64,000 nt of DNA from Pseudomonadota bacterium (GCA_029779535.1 JAKPAG010000004.1:62001-126000); one strand, 5' to 3'. Shown: positions 35,111-43,685, counted from the first letter of the stretch. Translations and numbers: made by a program. The notes: generated by a model from the letters alone, not told the origin.

Positions 35111-35593
35111 TCAGATCAGGTCGGCAACCGCCCTGGCCAGGGCCTCGATCCCGGCGGCGTCCTCGGCATCGAACCGGGCGGGCTCGGGGCTGTCGAGGTC
35201 GATCACCGCGATCACCGTGCCGTCACGCAGCACCGGCACCACGAGTTCCGACCGGCTGGCCGCATCGCAGGCGATGTGGCCGGGAAAGGCGTGGACATCT
35301 GGCACCAGTTGGGTCTGCCCGCTGGCCGCCGCTGCGCCGCACACGCCTTGGCCAAAGGGAATGCGGATGCAGGCCGGCTTGCCCACGAACGGCCCCAGCA
35401 CAAGTTCGCCATCGACCACGCGATAGAACCCTGCCCAGTTGAGCGCGGGCAGGAACTGCCAGACCAGCGCCGCCAGGTTGGCCATGTTGGCCACCCCGTC
35501 GTGCTCGCCATGGGTCAGCGCGCGGGCGGATTCGACCAGTTCGCGGTACATTTCTGGTTTGGGCTGGGCGGGATCGGGCTGGAAGTCGAACAT
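35111..35593 (-). CDS. Free methionine-(R)-sulfoxide reductase (GAF domain, YebR/fRMsr family)
   Basis: This 160-residue GAF protein has the three catalytic cysteines: C75 (KPACIRIPF), C85 (GQGVCGAAA) and C109 (GHIACDAASRSELVVP). NWAGFYRV and VIAVIDLDSPEPARFD are typical of the family. It reduces free methionine-R-sulfoxide with thioredoxin electrons. The spacing of the cysteines matches the E. coli enzyme. It is leftward and divergent from the next gene. Confidence 0.9.
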   Translation of the reverse strand: MFDFQPDPAQPKPEMYRELVESARALTHGEHDGVANMANLAALVWQFLPALNWAGFYRVVDGELVLGPFVGKPACIRIPFGQGVCGAAAASGQTQLVPDVHAFPGHIACDAASRSELVVPVLRDGTVIAVIDLDSPEPARFDAEDAAGIEALARAVADLI

Positions 35594-35654
35594 GGGGTCT
35601 TCCTAAACCAGACAACGGTTGCCGCCTAGCCGCGCTGCGCTTATCCTTTGGGTC

Positions 35655-37124
35655 ATGTCGACCAAACGCAAGCTGCTTGTTGCCCTCGCCGTGTTCCTGC
35701 TCGTGATCGGAGGGTTCGTTTTCTACATCTTGCGCGGCGTGCCGGCCAAGCACACGCTGGACGAATTGTCCGGCCGCGATCCGGTGCTGGTCGAACCCAA
35801 GCCCGAGGAGATTCCCAGCGTCGCCATCGCCAAGCCGGTGGGCTGGGCCGCTGGCGAGGCGCCCCAGGCGGCGCAGGGGCTGAAGGTCAGCCGCTTCGCA
35901 GAAGGGCTGGATCACCCGCGCGTGCTCTATACCCTGCCCAATGGCGATGTGATTGCGGCACTGGCCGATGCCCCGGCCGGCAACCTTGGCGGCGGGCTGA
36001 CCGCAAAGATCGGCGCAATGCTGATGAAGCGCGCCGGCGCGCGCGGCCAGTCCGCCGACGCGCTGGTGCTGCTGCGCGATGAAAACGGCGATGGCGTGGC
36101 CGAACAGAAGATCACCCTGCGCCAGGGCAATGGCCTTGCCTCGCCCTCGGGCCTGGCCTGGTTCAATGACACGCTCTACGTCGCCAACCACGATGCCGTG
36201 CTGGCCTTCGCCTACAAGCTGGGTGAAAACACCCTGGCGGGCGAACCGAAGAAGCTGATGGACCTGCCGGCGGCCGGCAACCACTGGATGCGCAACCTGG
36301 TGCTCCAGCCCGATGGCGCGATGCTCTACGTCGCGGTCGGCTCGGCCTCGAACATTGCCGAAAACGGCATGGACATCGAAAAGGGCCGCGCCGCGATCTG
36401 GCAGCTCAATCTCAAGTCCGGCTATCCGCGCCAGTATGCACAGGGGCTGCGCAATCCCAATGGCATGGCCTGGAACCCGTCGACCGGGGAACTGTGGACC
36501 GTGGTCAACGAACGCGACCAGCTGGGCCCGGACCTGGTGCCGGACTACCTCACCAACGTGCCGGTCGGCGCGCACTATGGCTGGCCGTGGGTCTACTGGA
36601 AGAAGTTCGACGATGACCGCGTCGTCGCCGCGCCGCCGGAATATTTCGACGATTTCGTGCGCAAGCCCGAATATGCGCTGGGCGCGCACGTTGCGCCGCT
36701 GGGGCTGGTCTTCGTCACCGGCGGGCAGCGCATGGGGCCGCAATTCGCCAACGGGGCGTTCATCGCCCGCCACGGCTCGTGGAACCGCAAGCCGCTGTCG
36801 GGCTATGACGTGGTCTTCGTGAAGTTCGATGCCAACGGCAACCCCCAGGACAAGCCGATCCCGGTGCTGACCGGGTTCCTGACCGGTGAAGGCACCACCC
36901 ACGGCCGCCCGACCTGGCTGGCCTGGGACAAGACCGGCGCCCTGCTGGTCAGCGACGATACCGCCGGGATCGTCTGGCGCGTCGAAGCGCCGGGCGCCGC
37001 GCCCGCCGCACCGGTCCAGCCGGTCAAGGTCGGCCGCATGCCCCCGCAGCGCAATCTGAATGGCGATCCGAGCGCGCAATATCGCGGCGCCTTCGGCAAG
37101 GAAGGCCAGGTCAAGCAGCAGTAA
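35655..37124 (+). CDS. Sorbosone dehydrogenase-like (PQQ-type beta-propeller) membrane-anchored protein
   Basis: The product is 489 residues from ATG 35655 with an N-terminal membrane anchor (LLVALAVFLLVIGGFVFYIL). A six-bladed propeller of the glucose/sorbosone dehydrogenase type follows: GLDHPRVLYTLPNGDVIAAL, VGSASNIAENGMDIEKGRAA, RNPNGMAWNPSTGELWTVVNERDQLG and FARHGSWNRKPLSGYDVVFV-like sequence. Characterised relatives oxidise sugars with PQQ, but many homologues have unproven substrates. No PQQ biosynthesis genes are in the window. It ends next to the second palindromic element. Confidence 0.83.
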   Translation: MSTKRKLLVALAVFLLVIGGFVFYILRGVPAKHTLDELSGRDPVLVEPKPEEIPSVAIAKPVGWAAGEAPQAAQGLKVSRFAEGLDHPRVLYTLPNGDVIAALADAPAGNLGGGLTAKIGAMLMKRAGARGQSADALVLLRDENGDGVAEQKITLRQGNGLASPSGLAWFNDTLYVANHDAVLAFAYKLGENTLAGEPKKLMDLPAAGNHWMRNLVLQPDGAMLYVAVGSASNIAENGMDIEKGRAAIWQLNLKSGYPRQYAQGLRNPNGMAWNPSTGELWTVVNERDQLGPDLVPDYLTNVPVGAHYGWPWVYWKKFDDDRVVAAPPEYFDDFVRKPEYALGAHVAPLGLVFVTGGQRMGPQFANGAFIARHGSWNRKPLSGYDVVFVKFDANGNPQDKPIPVLTGFLTGEGTTHGRPTWLAWDKTGALLVSDDTAGIVWRVEAPGAAPAAPVQPVKVGRMPPQRNLNGDPSAQYRGAFGKEGQVKQQ

Positions 37125-37163
37125 GGGAAGGGGTGAAGCCGCTTGTCCGGCTGACGCCGGTGC

Positions 37164-37185
37164 GGGAAGGCCATATGGCCTTCCC
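37164..37185. repeat. 22-base perfect palindrome left of repeat element copy 2
   Basis: Bases 37164-37185 are a perfect palindrome centred on CATATG. It lies 40 bases after the sorbosone dehydrogenase stop and one base before the long palindromic repeat. It may serve as a terminator or be a variable flank of that element. Confidence 0.7.
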
Positions 37186-37186
37186 T

Positions 37187-37273
37187 GGCAACACCAACCC
37201 GCTCCCCCGGCCCAACCACCCGCTTCAGGTTACCCTATGGGTGGTTGGGCCGGGGGAGCGGGCTGGTGTTGCC
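37187..37273. repeat. Long palindromic intergenic repeat, copy 2
   Basis: Left arm 37187-37221 and right arm 37239-37273 form a 35-base inverted repeat with one mismatch. The loop at 37222-37238 contains CAGGTTACCC, the reverse complement of the copy 1 loop core GGTAACCTG. Both copies begin GGCAACACC and share the core CCCGCTCCCCCGGCC. It lies between convergent genes and is in the opposite orientation to copy 1 (18888-18972). Confidence 0.85.
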
Positions 37274-37276
37274 AGA

Positions 37277-37296
37277 CCCTTTGCGGATGCAAAGGG
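37277..37296. repeat. Hairpin with GGAT loop flanking palindromic element copy 2
   Basis: CCCTTTGC (37277-37284) pairs with GCAAAGGG (37289-37296) around loop GGAT. It lies three bases right of the long repeat, the same position as the GGATC-loop hairpin beside copy 1. It may also terminate the leftward DUF815 gene, which ends at 37314. Confidence 0.6.
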
Positions 37297-37313
37297 TGCA
37301 CCCAATCGGGACT

Positions 37314-38141
37314 CTAAAGCGCTTTTCCCGCCCGCCCGGCCAGTTCGGTCACGAACTGCCAGGCGACCCGTCCCGAACGCTGGCCGCGCCGCTTCGACCA
37401 TTCCAGCGCATCGCCCTCACTCCAGTCGAGGCCGTGCTGCGCGCAATAGCCGCCGACAATCGCCAGGAACTGGTCCTGGGTGCAGTTGTGGAAGCCGATC
37501 GACAGGCCAAAGCGGTCGGCCAGCGCCAGCCGGTCGTCCACCGCGTCGCGCGGGTTGATCGGGTCGTCCTGTTCGGCCAGGTGCCGGGGAACAATGGCGC
37601 GGCGGTTCGACGTCACCGCCAGCCGGACATTGCCGGGGCGCGCCTCGACCCCGCCTTCCAGCCACGAACGCAGAGCGCGCGGTCCGGCCGAATCGCCATC
37701 CTCGAAGCCCAGGTCGTCGATGAACACCAGGAAACGGCGGTCGAGCCGGCCCAGCTGGCCGAACAGCGGGGCCAGCGCCGACAACGCCTCGGGCGCGACC
37801 TGGACCAGGGCCACCCGGCCCGGATCGCCTGCCTGCGCGGCAACCACGCTGGCGCGCAGCAGCGCGCTCTTGCCCATTCCCCGCGATCCCCACAGCAGCA
37901 TGTCATGCGCAGCGTGGCCTGCCGCCAGCCGGGCGACATTGTCGACCACGCGCTGCCTCTGCTCGTCGATCCCCTGCAGCAGGTCCAGCGGCGGGGCGAC
38001 GATCCGGGCCACGGCGCGCGCGCCGTGCTGGTCCCAGACATAGGCCGGGGCGGCGTTCCAGTCGGGCACCGGGACAGCGGGCGGGGCCAGCCGTTCCAGC
38101 GCGGCGGCAATGCGCGCCAGGGGTTCGCCCTGATCGCTCAT
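37314..38141 (-). CDS. DUF815 family AAA-type ATPase
   Basis: This 275-residue protein has a P-loop in MLLWGSRGMGKSALLRASVV, Walker B FLVFIDDLGFEDGD, and AVTSNRRAIVPRHL, the DUF815 pattern. Members are uncharacterised ATPases, some possibly DNA-processing. The start ATG 38141 overlaps the stop of the upstream acyl-CoA dehydrogenase as ATGA, so translation is coupled, though no functional link to that enzyme is known. Confidence 0.85.
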   Translation of the reverse strand: MSDQGEPLARIAAALERLAPPAVPVPDWNAAPAYVWDQHGARAVARIVAPPLDLLQGIDEQRQRVVDNVARLAAGHAAHDMLLWGSRGMGKSALLRASVVAAQAGDPGRVALVQVAPEALSALAPLFGQLGRLDRRFLVFIDDLGFEDGDSAGPRALRSWLEGGVEARPGNVRLAVTSNRRAIVPRHLAEQDDPINPRDAVDDRLALADRFGLSIGFHNCTQDQFLAIVGGYCAQHGLDWSEGDALEWSKRRGQRSGRVAWQFVTELAGRAGKAL

Positions 38142-39868
38142 CCGGCCAGCGCCTCTGCACCGAGGGCATAGAGCAGTCCGGCCCCGGCCGTGGCCGCAGC
38201 CTTCAGTCCGCGCGCTTCGGGCACCAGGTGGGTGTTGAAATAGCCCGCGATCACCGGCTTGGTCTGCGCCAGCTTGCCTTCGGCCACGCCAACCTGACGC
38301 AGCAGCTGCCACCCGGCCACGGCCACCGCGCACATCGTGCAGAACGGGACCGATCCGGCCAGCTTGTCGTCAAGGCTTGCCTCGTCGGCCATCCAGCGCG
38401 CGACCTCGATGCAGTCGTCCGCCAGCGCCTTGAGCTGGGGGGCCGCGCCATCGGCGGCGCGGGCAACGTCAGCCAGCAGCGCGATCAGCACTGCCCCACC
38501 TTCATAGCCGAGTTTGCGGGTCACCAGGTCGGCGGCCTGGATGCCGTTGGTCCCTTCATAGATCGGCGCGATCCGCGCGTCGCGGTAATGCTGGGCCGCG
38601 CCGGTTTCTTCGACAAAGCCCATGCCGCCGTGGATCTGCACCCCCAGGCTGGCCACTTCGCAGCCCACGTCGGTGCCCCAGGCCTTGATCAGCGGCACCA
38701 GGCAATCGGCCCGGGCCTGCGCCCCCAGGGTCCCCAGTGCGCCGCGATCGACTTGGCCGGCGGTGTAGTAGAGCAGCGCCCGCGCCCCTTCGGTCAGCGC
38801 GCGCATCCGCAGCAGCATGCGCCGCACGTCAGGATGCTCGACGATCGCTACGGGGTCCTTGCCGGGCGCGCCGGCACGGGCTGATTGCACGCGCTCGCGG
38901 GCGTAATACTGCGCCTGCTGCAGCGCGCGTTCGGCAATCTGCACGCCTTGGCTACCAACGTTGATCCGCGCCGAATTCATCATCGTGAACATGGCCTTCA
39001 GGCCTTCGTTCTCGTGTCCGACCAGTTCGCCGACGCAAGCGTCATTGTCGCCAAAGCTCATCACGCAGGTCGGGCTGGCCATGATCCCCAGCTTGTGTTC
39101 CAGGCTGACCACGCGAACGTCGTTGCGCGCGCCCAGCGTCCCGTCCGCCGCGACGTGGAACTTGGGCACCACGAACAGGCTGATCCCGCGGCTGCCCGCC
39201 GGGGCGCCGGGGGTGCGGGCCAGCACCAGGTGGACGATATTCTCGGCCAGGTCATGCTCACCCCAGGTGATGAAGATCTTGGTGCCCTTGATCAGGTACT
39301 TGCCGGCATGTTCGCCTTCGCTGATCGGCACGGCGGCGGTGCGCAGCGCGCCAACATCGCTGCCGGCCTGCGGCTCGGTCAGGTTCATCGTGCCCGACCA
39401 CTGCCCGCTGATCAGCTTTTCGAGGTAGAGCGCCTTCTGCGCCGCGCTGCCATGGTGGCTCAGCGCCTCGATCGCGCCGACGGTCAGCATCGGCAGCAGG
39501 CCGAAGGCCATGTTGGCCGTGCCGACATTCTCGATCACGTTGGCCGCAAGGGTGAACGGCAGGCCCTGGCCGCCGAATTCGACGTCGCCGGAAATCGCGT
39601 TCCAGCCCTGCTCGACATAGGCACGATACGCTTCGGCAAAGCCGGCGGGCAGGGTTACCCGGCCATCGGCGAGCACGGCGCCTTGCTGGTCGCCCAGGCG
39701 GTTGAGCGGCGCCCATTCGCCGGCGGCGAACTGGCCGATCCCTTCGACGATGGCTTCGACCATGTCGGGGCTGGCGGCAGCGAAGCGATCATGCGCGGCC
39801 AGCTCCTCGATACCCGCGTTGACGCGGATGGCCAGGATCTGGTCGGCGGTGGCGGCGGTATATTCCAT
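38138..39868 (-). CDS. Acyl-CoA dehydrogenase, long DmdC-like type with C-terminal extension
   Basis: The 576-residue protein is longer than typical ACADs (about 385). It starts MEYTAATADQILAIRVNAG, carries GTMNLTEPQAGSDVGALRTA and KGTKIFITWGEHDLAEN, and has an ACAD C-terminal domain with LGVQIHGGMGFVEETGAAQH and RIAPIYEGTNGIQAADLV. The extended helical C-terminus (residues about 460-576) marks the subgroup containing methylmercaptopropionyl-CoA dehydrogenase DmdC. The substrate is not predictable. It is divergent from sua5. Confidence 0.9.
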   Translation of the reverse strand: MEYTAATADQILAIRVNAGIEELAAHDRFAAASPDMVEAIVEGIGQFAAGEWAPLNRLGDQQGAVLADGRVTLPAGFAEAYRAYVEQGWNAISGDVEFGGQGLPFTLAANVIENVGTANMAFGLLPMLTVGAIEALSHHGSAAQKALYLEKLISGQWSGTMNLTEPQAGSDVGALRTAAVPISEGEHAGKYLIKGTKIFITWGEHDLAENIVHLVLARTPGAPAGSRGISLFVVPKFHVAADGTLGARNDVRVVSLEHKLGIMASPTCVMSFGDNDACVGELVGHENEGLKAMFTMMNSARINVGSQGVQIAERALQQAQYYARERVQSARAGAPGKDPVAIVEHPDVRRMLLRMRALTEGARALLYYTAGQVDRGALGTLGAQARADCLVPLIKAWGTDVGCEVASLGVQIHGGMGFVEETGAAQHYRDARIAPIYEGTNGIQAADLVTRKLGYEGGAVLIALLADVARAADGAAPQLKALADDCIEVARWMADEASLDDKLAGSVPFCTMCAVAVAGWQLLRQVGVAEGKLAQTKPVIAGYFNTHLVPEARGLKAAATAGAGLLYALGAEALAG

Positions 39869-39916
39869 GCGCGCTTTTCCTTGGCTTTGGTTCCCTTCGC
39901 CTATAGCGGGAGGACC

Positions 39917-40867
39917 ATGTCCGGCAAGCATGACAGTCCCCAGGTGCGCGTGGCCGATGCGGCGGGAATCGCCGCTGCGGCGGCCTTGCTGCGTGGCGGC
40001 GGGCTGGTCGCCGTGCCGACCGAAACGGTCTATGGCCTGGCCGCACGGGCGGACAGTGCCGATGCCGTAGCGGCAATCTACCGCGCCAAGGGGCGGCCCG
40101 ATTTCAACCCGCTGATCGTCCACGTCAACGACCTGGCCCGGGCCGAGGAACTGGTCCTGATCGACGATCGCGCCAGAAAATTGGCCGCCGCGTTCTGGCC
40201 GGGGGCGCTGACCATGGTCCTGCCGCTGCGCGATGGCGCGCGAATCGCCCCGGCCGTCTCTGCGGGCCTGCCCACCCTGGCGCTGCGGTGCCCCGCGCAT
40301 CCGGCGATGCGCGCCCTGCTGGAGGAAAGCGGGCTGGCGCTGGCCGCTCCATCGGCCAACCGCAGCGGCGGGGTCAGTCCGACCACGGCGGCGCATGTGG
40401 TGCAATCGCTGCGGGAACGGGTGCCGCTGGTTCTCGATGGCGGGGCCTGTGCGGCGGGGATCGAATCGACCATCGTTGCGTTGCGCGCCGATGGTGGCTG
40501 GCAGGTGCTGCGCCCCGGTCCGATCACCGAGGCCCAGATTTCCGCCATTCTTGGCGCGCCTGCTGGCCTCGTGACGTCAGACCGGATCGAAGCGCCGGGA
40601 CAACTGGCAAGCCACTATGCCCCCGGCAAGCCGGTGCGCCTGAACGCCTCGACAGCCCGGCCGGACGAGTTCCTGATCGGCTTTGGTCCTGTCGCGGGCG
40701 CGATCAGCCTGTCGCCTGCGGGCGACCTGGCCGAAGCGGCGGCGCGGCTCTACGACTGTCTGCACCAGGCGGCAGCGGCGTCCCAACCGCGTATCGCCAT
40801 TGCGCCGATCCCCGATGAAGGCATCGGCAATGCGATCAACGACCGCTTGCGCCGCGCCGCGGTTTAG
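39917..40867 (+). CDS. L-threonylcarbamoyladenylate synthase (Sua5/YrdC family)
   Basis: The product is 316 residues. The YrdC domain has GGGLVAVPTETVYGLAARAD, YRAKGRPDFNPLIVHV, FWPGALTMVLP and APSANRSGGVSPTTA, and a C-terminal Sua5 domain starts near residue 200 (GQLASHYAPGKPVRL). It makes threonylcarbamoyl-AMP for t6A37 of tRNA. GGGAGG lies just upstream of the ATG. The stop overlaps the convergent lipoprotein gene by four bases. Confidence 0.93.
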   Translation: MSGKHDSPQVRVADAAGIAAAAALLRGGGLVAVPTETVYGLAARADSADAVAAIYRAKGRPDFNPLIVHVNDLARAEELVLIDDRARKLAAAFWPGALTMVLPLRDGARIAPAVSAGLPTLALRCPAHPAMRALLEESGLALAAPSANRSGGVSPTTAAHVVQSLRERVPLVLDGGACAAGIESTIVALRADGGWQVLRPGPITEAQISAILGAPAGLVTSDRIEAPGQLASHYAPGKPVRLNASTARPDEFLIGFGPVAGAISLSPAGDLAEAAARLYDCLHQAAAASQPRIAIAPIPDEGIGNAINDRLRRAAV

Positions 40868-41208
40868 CGCGCTTCGTAAGGCACGCTCGGCATCAGGCGC
40901 TGCATTTCGTACCAGGCGGTCTCGCGCTTGCGGCAGGCTTCGGCGTCGCCGCGCCCGCACTTTTCGCTCTGCTTGCGATATTCGCGGTCAAGCTGCCCCA
41001 GGCGTTCCTCGCGGCGGCGGATTTCGCGGCCGCGTTTTTCATCGCGTTCCGACTGGCTGACCGTGGCGACATCGACCAGCGTACTGCCCGCGTCGATCGC
41101 GCGGCCCGTGCCGCGCACCGGCATGCTGGCCAGATCGACCACCGCCCCGGCCGCACCGCAGCCCGCCAGCGGCAGGATCAGCAAGGCCGCAGCCATTCGT
41201 CCAGACAT
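40864..41208 (-). CDS. Putative small lipoprotein, unknown function
   Basis: The product is 114 residues with a short signal peptide and lipobox LPLAGCGAAG, so lipidation of the cysteine is expected. The remainder is highly charged and coiled-coil-like (DEKRGREIRRREERLGQLD, residues about 55-85) and ends in MQRLMPSVPYEAR. I do not recognise the family. ATG 41208 is preferred over 41223. It is convergent with sua5. Confidence 0.65.
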   Translation of the reverse strand: MSGRMAAALLILPLAGCGAAGAVVDLASMPVRGTGRAIDAGSTLVDVATVSQSERDEKRGREIRRREERLGQLDREYRKQSEKCGRGDAEACRKRETAWYEMQRLMPSVPYEAR

Positions 41209-41313
41209 GAAACAACCCCGCACTGCATGACGATCCGTGACTTCGTAGCAGCGCGGGGTTGCACTGCGATGAACCGGGGGCGGTGGTTCATCGCAAGTTT
41301 GGGGCAGGGCGGC

Positions 41314-42075
41314 CTATTCGCCCTTGGTAACCGTTTCGCAGACCAGCTTGCCGGAACCCATCGCGCTCAGCTTGCAGCGCGCGCGGCCCTTGACCGTGAT
41401 ATTGCCCGAGCCGACAATGCTGGCCTCGACTTCGCCGTCCGAGGCGAAGCTGGCGTCGCCGGAACCTGCGATGGTCACCTTGGCGCTTTCGGCCTTGAGC
41501 GCATCCATCGCGGCCGAACCGCTGCCGGCGACCGTCACGTCGAGTTTCCTGACATTGCCTGCGCCGCGGAAATTGCCCGATCCGGCAATGGTCAGGTCGA
41601 GCTTTTCTGCCGTCACGCTGGGCGATTCGATGTTGCCTGATCCGGCGATGGTCACCTTGGCTTCGCTGGCCAGGGCATCGGCCTGGATCTTCCCCGAACC
41701 GGCCATCACCACTTCGCGCGGGGCGGGCATGGTGACGGTGATCACCGCGATCTTGCTGTCCTTGCCCAGCAGCTTGTCCTTGCGCAGGATGCCGAGCGAC
41801 CCGTCCTTGAGGGTAAAGCGCAGCGCGTCCTTTGCCTCGGCATCGCCGTCGACGCTGATCGCCAGCTTGTCGCCCGAGGTGATTCGGACTTCGTCCGGGC
41901 CAAGCAGCACCAGTTCCTGCGGCGGCGTGCCCGACAGGTCGAGTTCGGAGAGGGGCTTGCCCTCATCGCCATTGATCTTGATCGTCGCGCCGTCGCAGCC
42001 CGAGACCCCGGCGGCAAGCACCAGCGCAAATGCCGGGGCGAGCGCCCTGGCGATCCTGTCCAGCTTGAGCTTCAT
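41314..42075 (-). CDS. GIN-domain (DUF2807) lipoprotein
   Basis: The product is 253 residues with a signal peptide and lipobox-like VSGCDGATI. The mature part is a DUF2807 head-GIN repeat region: about six units of roughly 20 residues, each with a GSG turn (AGSGKIQADAL, AGSGNIESPSV, AGSGNFRGAGN, AGSGSAAMDAL). This predicts a right-handed beta-helix on the cell surface or in the periplasm. AGGAGG five bases before the ATG is a strong ribosome-binding site. Function unknown. Confidence 0.85.
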   Translation of the reverse strand: MKLKLDRIARALAPAFALVLAAGVSGCDGATIKINGDEGKPLSELDLSGTPPQELVLLGPDEVRITSGDKLAISVDGDAEAKDALRFTLKDGSLGILRKDKLLGKDSKIAVITVTMPAPREVVMAGSGKIQADALASEAKVTIAGSGNIESPSVTAEKLDLTIAGSGNFRGAGNVRKLDVTVAGSGSAAMDALKAESAKVTIAGSGDASFASDGEVEASIVGSGNITVKGRARCKLSAMGSGKLVCETVTKGE

Positions 42076-42148
42076 CGTTACCTCCTGCCATGTGTGTTAA
42101 TGTAGTAATACGGCAAAGCGGGTATTTCAAGGGTCGCCGCGCAACGAA

Positions 42149-42179
42149 AAAGGGCCGCCCCTTGTGGGACGGCCCCTTT
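42149..42179. terminator. Imperfect hairpin terminator after carD
   Basis: AAAGGG-CCG-CCCC pairs imperfectly with GGGACGGCCCCTTT around TTGT. For the leftward carD transcript the stem is followed by TTTTTCG (reverse complement of 42145-42151), a usable T-tract. Confidence 0.6.
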
Positions 42180-42202
42180 CAGCCGGCATGGGCCGGGCAG
42201 GA

Positions 42203-42736
42203 TCAGGCCGTAGCCTGCTCCGCGTAATACTTGGGCGCGTGCTCGTTGAGGATCGCGAGGATCTTCTTCAGCGCGGCCGGCTCGTCAGTCTTTTCCATCG
42301 CTGCCAGTTCACGCGCGAGGCGTGAGGAGGCGGCTTCAAAGATCTGCCGTTCCGAATAGCTCTGCTCCGGCTGATCGTCAGCCCGGAACAGGTCGCGGGT
42401 CACTTCGGCGATCGACACCAGGTCGCCCGAATTGATCTTGGCTTCGTATTCCTGGGCGCGGCGCGACCACATGGTGCGCTTGACCTTGGGCTTGCCCTTC
42501 AGCGTATCGAGCGCTTCGCGCAGGGTTTTGTCCGAAGACAGCTTGCGCATCCCGATCGCTTCGACCTTGTTGGTCGGCACGCGCAGGGTCATGCGTTCCT
42601 TTTCAAACCGCAGTACATAAAGTTCCAGCGTCATCCCGGCGATTTCCTGCTCAAGCAGTTCGATCACCCGCCCGACACCGTGCTTGGGATAAACGACGTA
42701 GTCACCAACTTCGAAGGCGTGCGCCTTGGCCACCAT
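42203..42736 (-). CDS. carD: CarD family transcriptional regulator
   Basis: The 177-residue protein has the N-terminal RNA-polymerase-interacting domain (FEVGDYVVYPKHGVGRVIELL; residues 7-65). A helical C-terminal DNA-binding part follows (MWSRRAQEYEAKINSGDLVSIAEVTRDLF). CarD binds the beta subunit and stabilises open complexes, especially at rRNA promoters. AAAGGACG before the ATG at 42736 supports this start. A promoter-like element lies about 185 bases upstream. Confidence 0.95.
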   Translation of the reverse strand: MVAKAHAFEVGDYVVYPKHGVGRVIELLEQEIAGMTLELYVLRFEKERMTLRVPTNKVEAIGMRKLSSDKTLREALDTLKGKPKVKRTMWSRRAQEYEAKINSGDLVSIAEVTRDLFRADDQPEQSYSERQIFEAASSRLARELAAMEKTDEPAALKKILAILNEHAPKYYAEQATA

Positions 42737-43038
42737 GTAACGTCCTTTCACTCGTCAGGACTGCCATGCGCGGAACTTCGCGCGTTGCAAACGGGGCACT
42801 GGGACAGCGAACGGGTAAAGAATTGCGACCCGGTCCGATGTGTCCATCAACCGTCTTGCCAGCCCTGCCTTTCATGATCGTCGGCTGCCGAATGGGGCGC
42901 GCGGCCCCGGCAGTCGCGGATTATATAGCATATCCGCAACAATATTGCCAGCGCGCAGAATCACGCGCCGGGACAGGGGCTTTCAGCTGCAATCGATGAC
43001 GCACCGGGCCGCCTGCGGCAGCCCGATTCGCGCCGGAA
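42737..43038. promoter_or_regulatory. carD upstream region, with -10-like element and inverted repeat
   Basis: This 302-base gap between fdxA and carD, both leftward, holds no credible gene. On the minus strand a TATAAT is at 42925-42920, but no good -35 is at the normal spacing. The same spot is covered by an inverted repeat GCGGAT (42916-42921) and ATCCGC (42932-42937), which could be an operator. If used, the carD leader would be about 180 bases. A weak hairpin at 43006-43024 may terminate fdxA. Confidence 0.4.
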
Positions 43039-43377
43039 TCAGTCGCCTTCGCCGGGCTCGGCCGAGAAGTACTTGTCGAACTTGCCTTCTTCGCCCTTGT
43101 GCTCGTCGGCGTCGGGCGGCGTGTCCTTCTTCGAGGTCAGGTTGGGCCATTCGGCCGAATACTTGGCGTTCAGTTCAAGCCACTGTTCCAGACCGCTTTC
43201 GGTATCGGGCAGGATCGCTTCGGCCGGGCATTCGGGTTCGCACACGCCGCAGTCGATGCATTCGCTGGGATTGATCACCAGCATGTTTTCGCCTTCGTAG
43301 AAGCAGTCCACCGGGCAGACCTCGACGCAGTCCATGTACTTGCACTTGATGCAGGCTTCGGTGACGACATAGGTCAT
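43039..43377 (-). CDS. fdxA: Ferredoxin FdxA (7Fe, [3Fe-4S][4Fe-4S])
   Basis: The 112-residue protein has the 7Fe ferredoxin cysteine pattern: C9, C17, C21 and C50 with C12, C40, C43 and C46 ([20 protein letters not shown] and [15 protein letters not shown]). A C-terminal tail [20 protein letters not shown] is typical of FdxA. It carries low-potential electrons; the partner is unknown. The ATG overlaps the upstream S4-protein stop as ATGA. Confidence 0.95.
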   Translation of the reverse strand: MTYVVTEACIKCKYMDCVEVCPVDCFYEGENMLVINPSECIDCGVCEPECPAEAILPDTESGLEQWLELNAKYSAEWPNLTSKKDTPPDADEHKGEEGKFDKYFSAEPGEGD

Positions 43378-43685
43378 GGCAGGCGGATCCCCTGAGGCGT
43401 TTCGTTGTTACCTGCTGCTAAGGGAACTGCGCTGCGCTCGTCAAGCACCCGATAGCATGATTGCGCTTCGGCTGCCGGTCCGCGCCGTTCCGGCAGTGCC
43501 AGCACTTCGATCACCAGCACCCCGCGCGGCAGGGGCAGGGCCAGCACGTCGCCGCAGCGAATCGCGGTGCCGGGTTTTTCGACCCGCCGTCCGTTGAGCC
43601 GGATGTGCTCTTCGCCGATCAGGGCCTGGGCCATGGGGCGGGTCTTGGTCAGCCGCAGGAACCACAGCAGCTTGTCGATCCGCAT
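43374..43685 (-). CDS. S4-domain RNA-binding protein (Hsp15-like)
   Basis: The 103-residue protein starts [20 protein letters not shown] and contains the S4 RNA-binding fold [20 protein letters not shown]. It resembles Hsp15, which rescues stalled 50S subunits carrying peptidyl-tRNA. It lies between the helicase and fdxA with 13-base and overlapping spacing, so the three are probably one leftward transcript. Confidence 0.88.
   Translation of the reverse strand: MRIDKLLWFLRLTKTRPMAQALIGEEHIRLNGRRVEKPGTAIRCGDVLALPLPRGVLVIEVLALPERRGPAAEAQSCYRVLDERSAVPLAAGNNETPQGIRLP

Noticed and set aside
35223..37079. A 618-residue minus-strand open frame opposite the sorbosone dehydrogenase-like gene
   Set aside because: It has the His/Gln/Arg-rich composition of an antisense frame in high-G+C DNA. 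The plus-strand gene has recognisable motifs.
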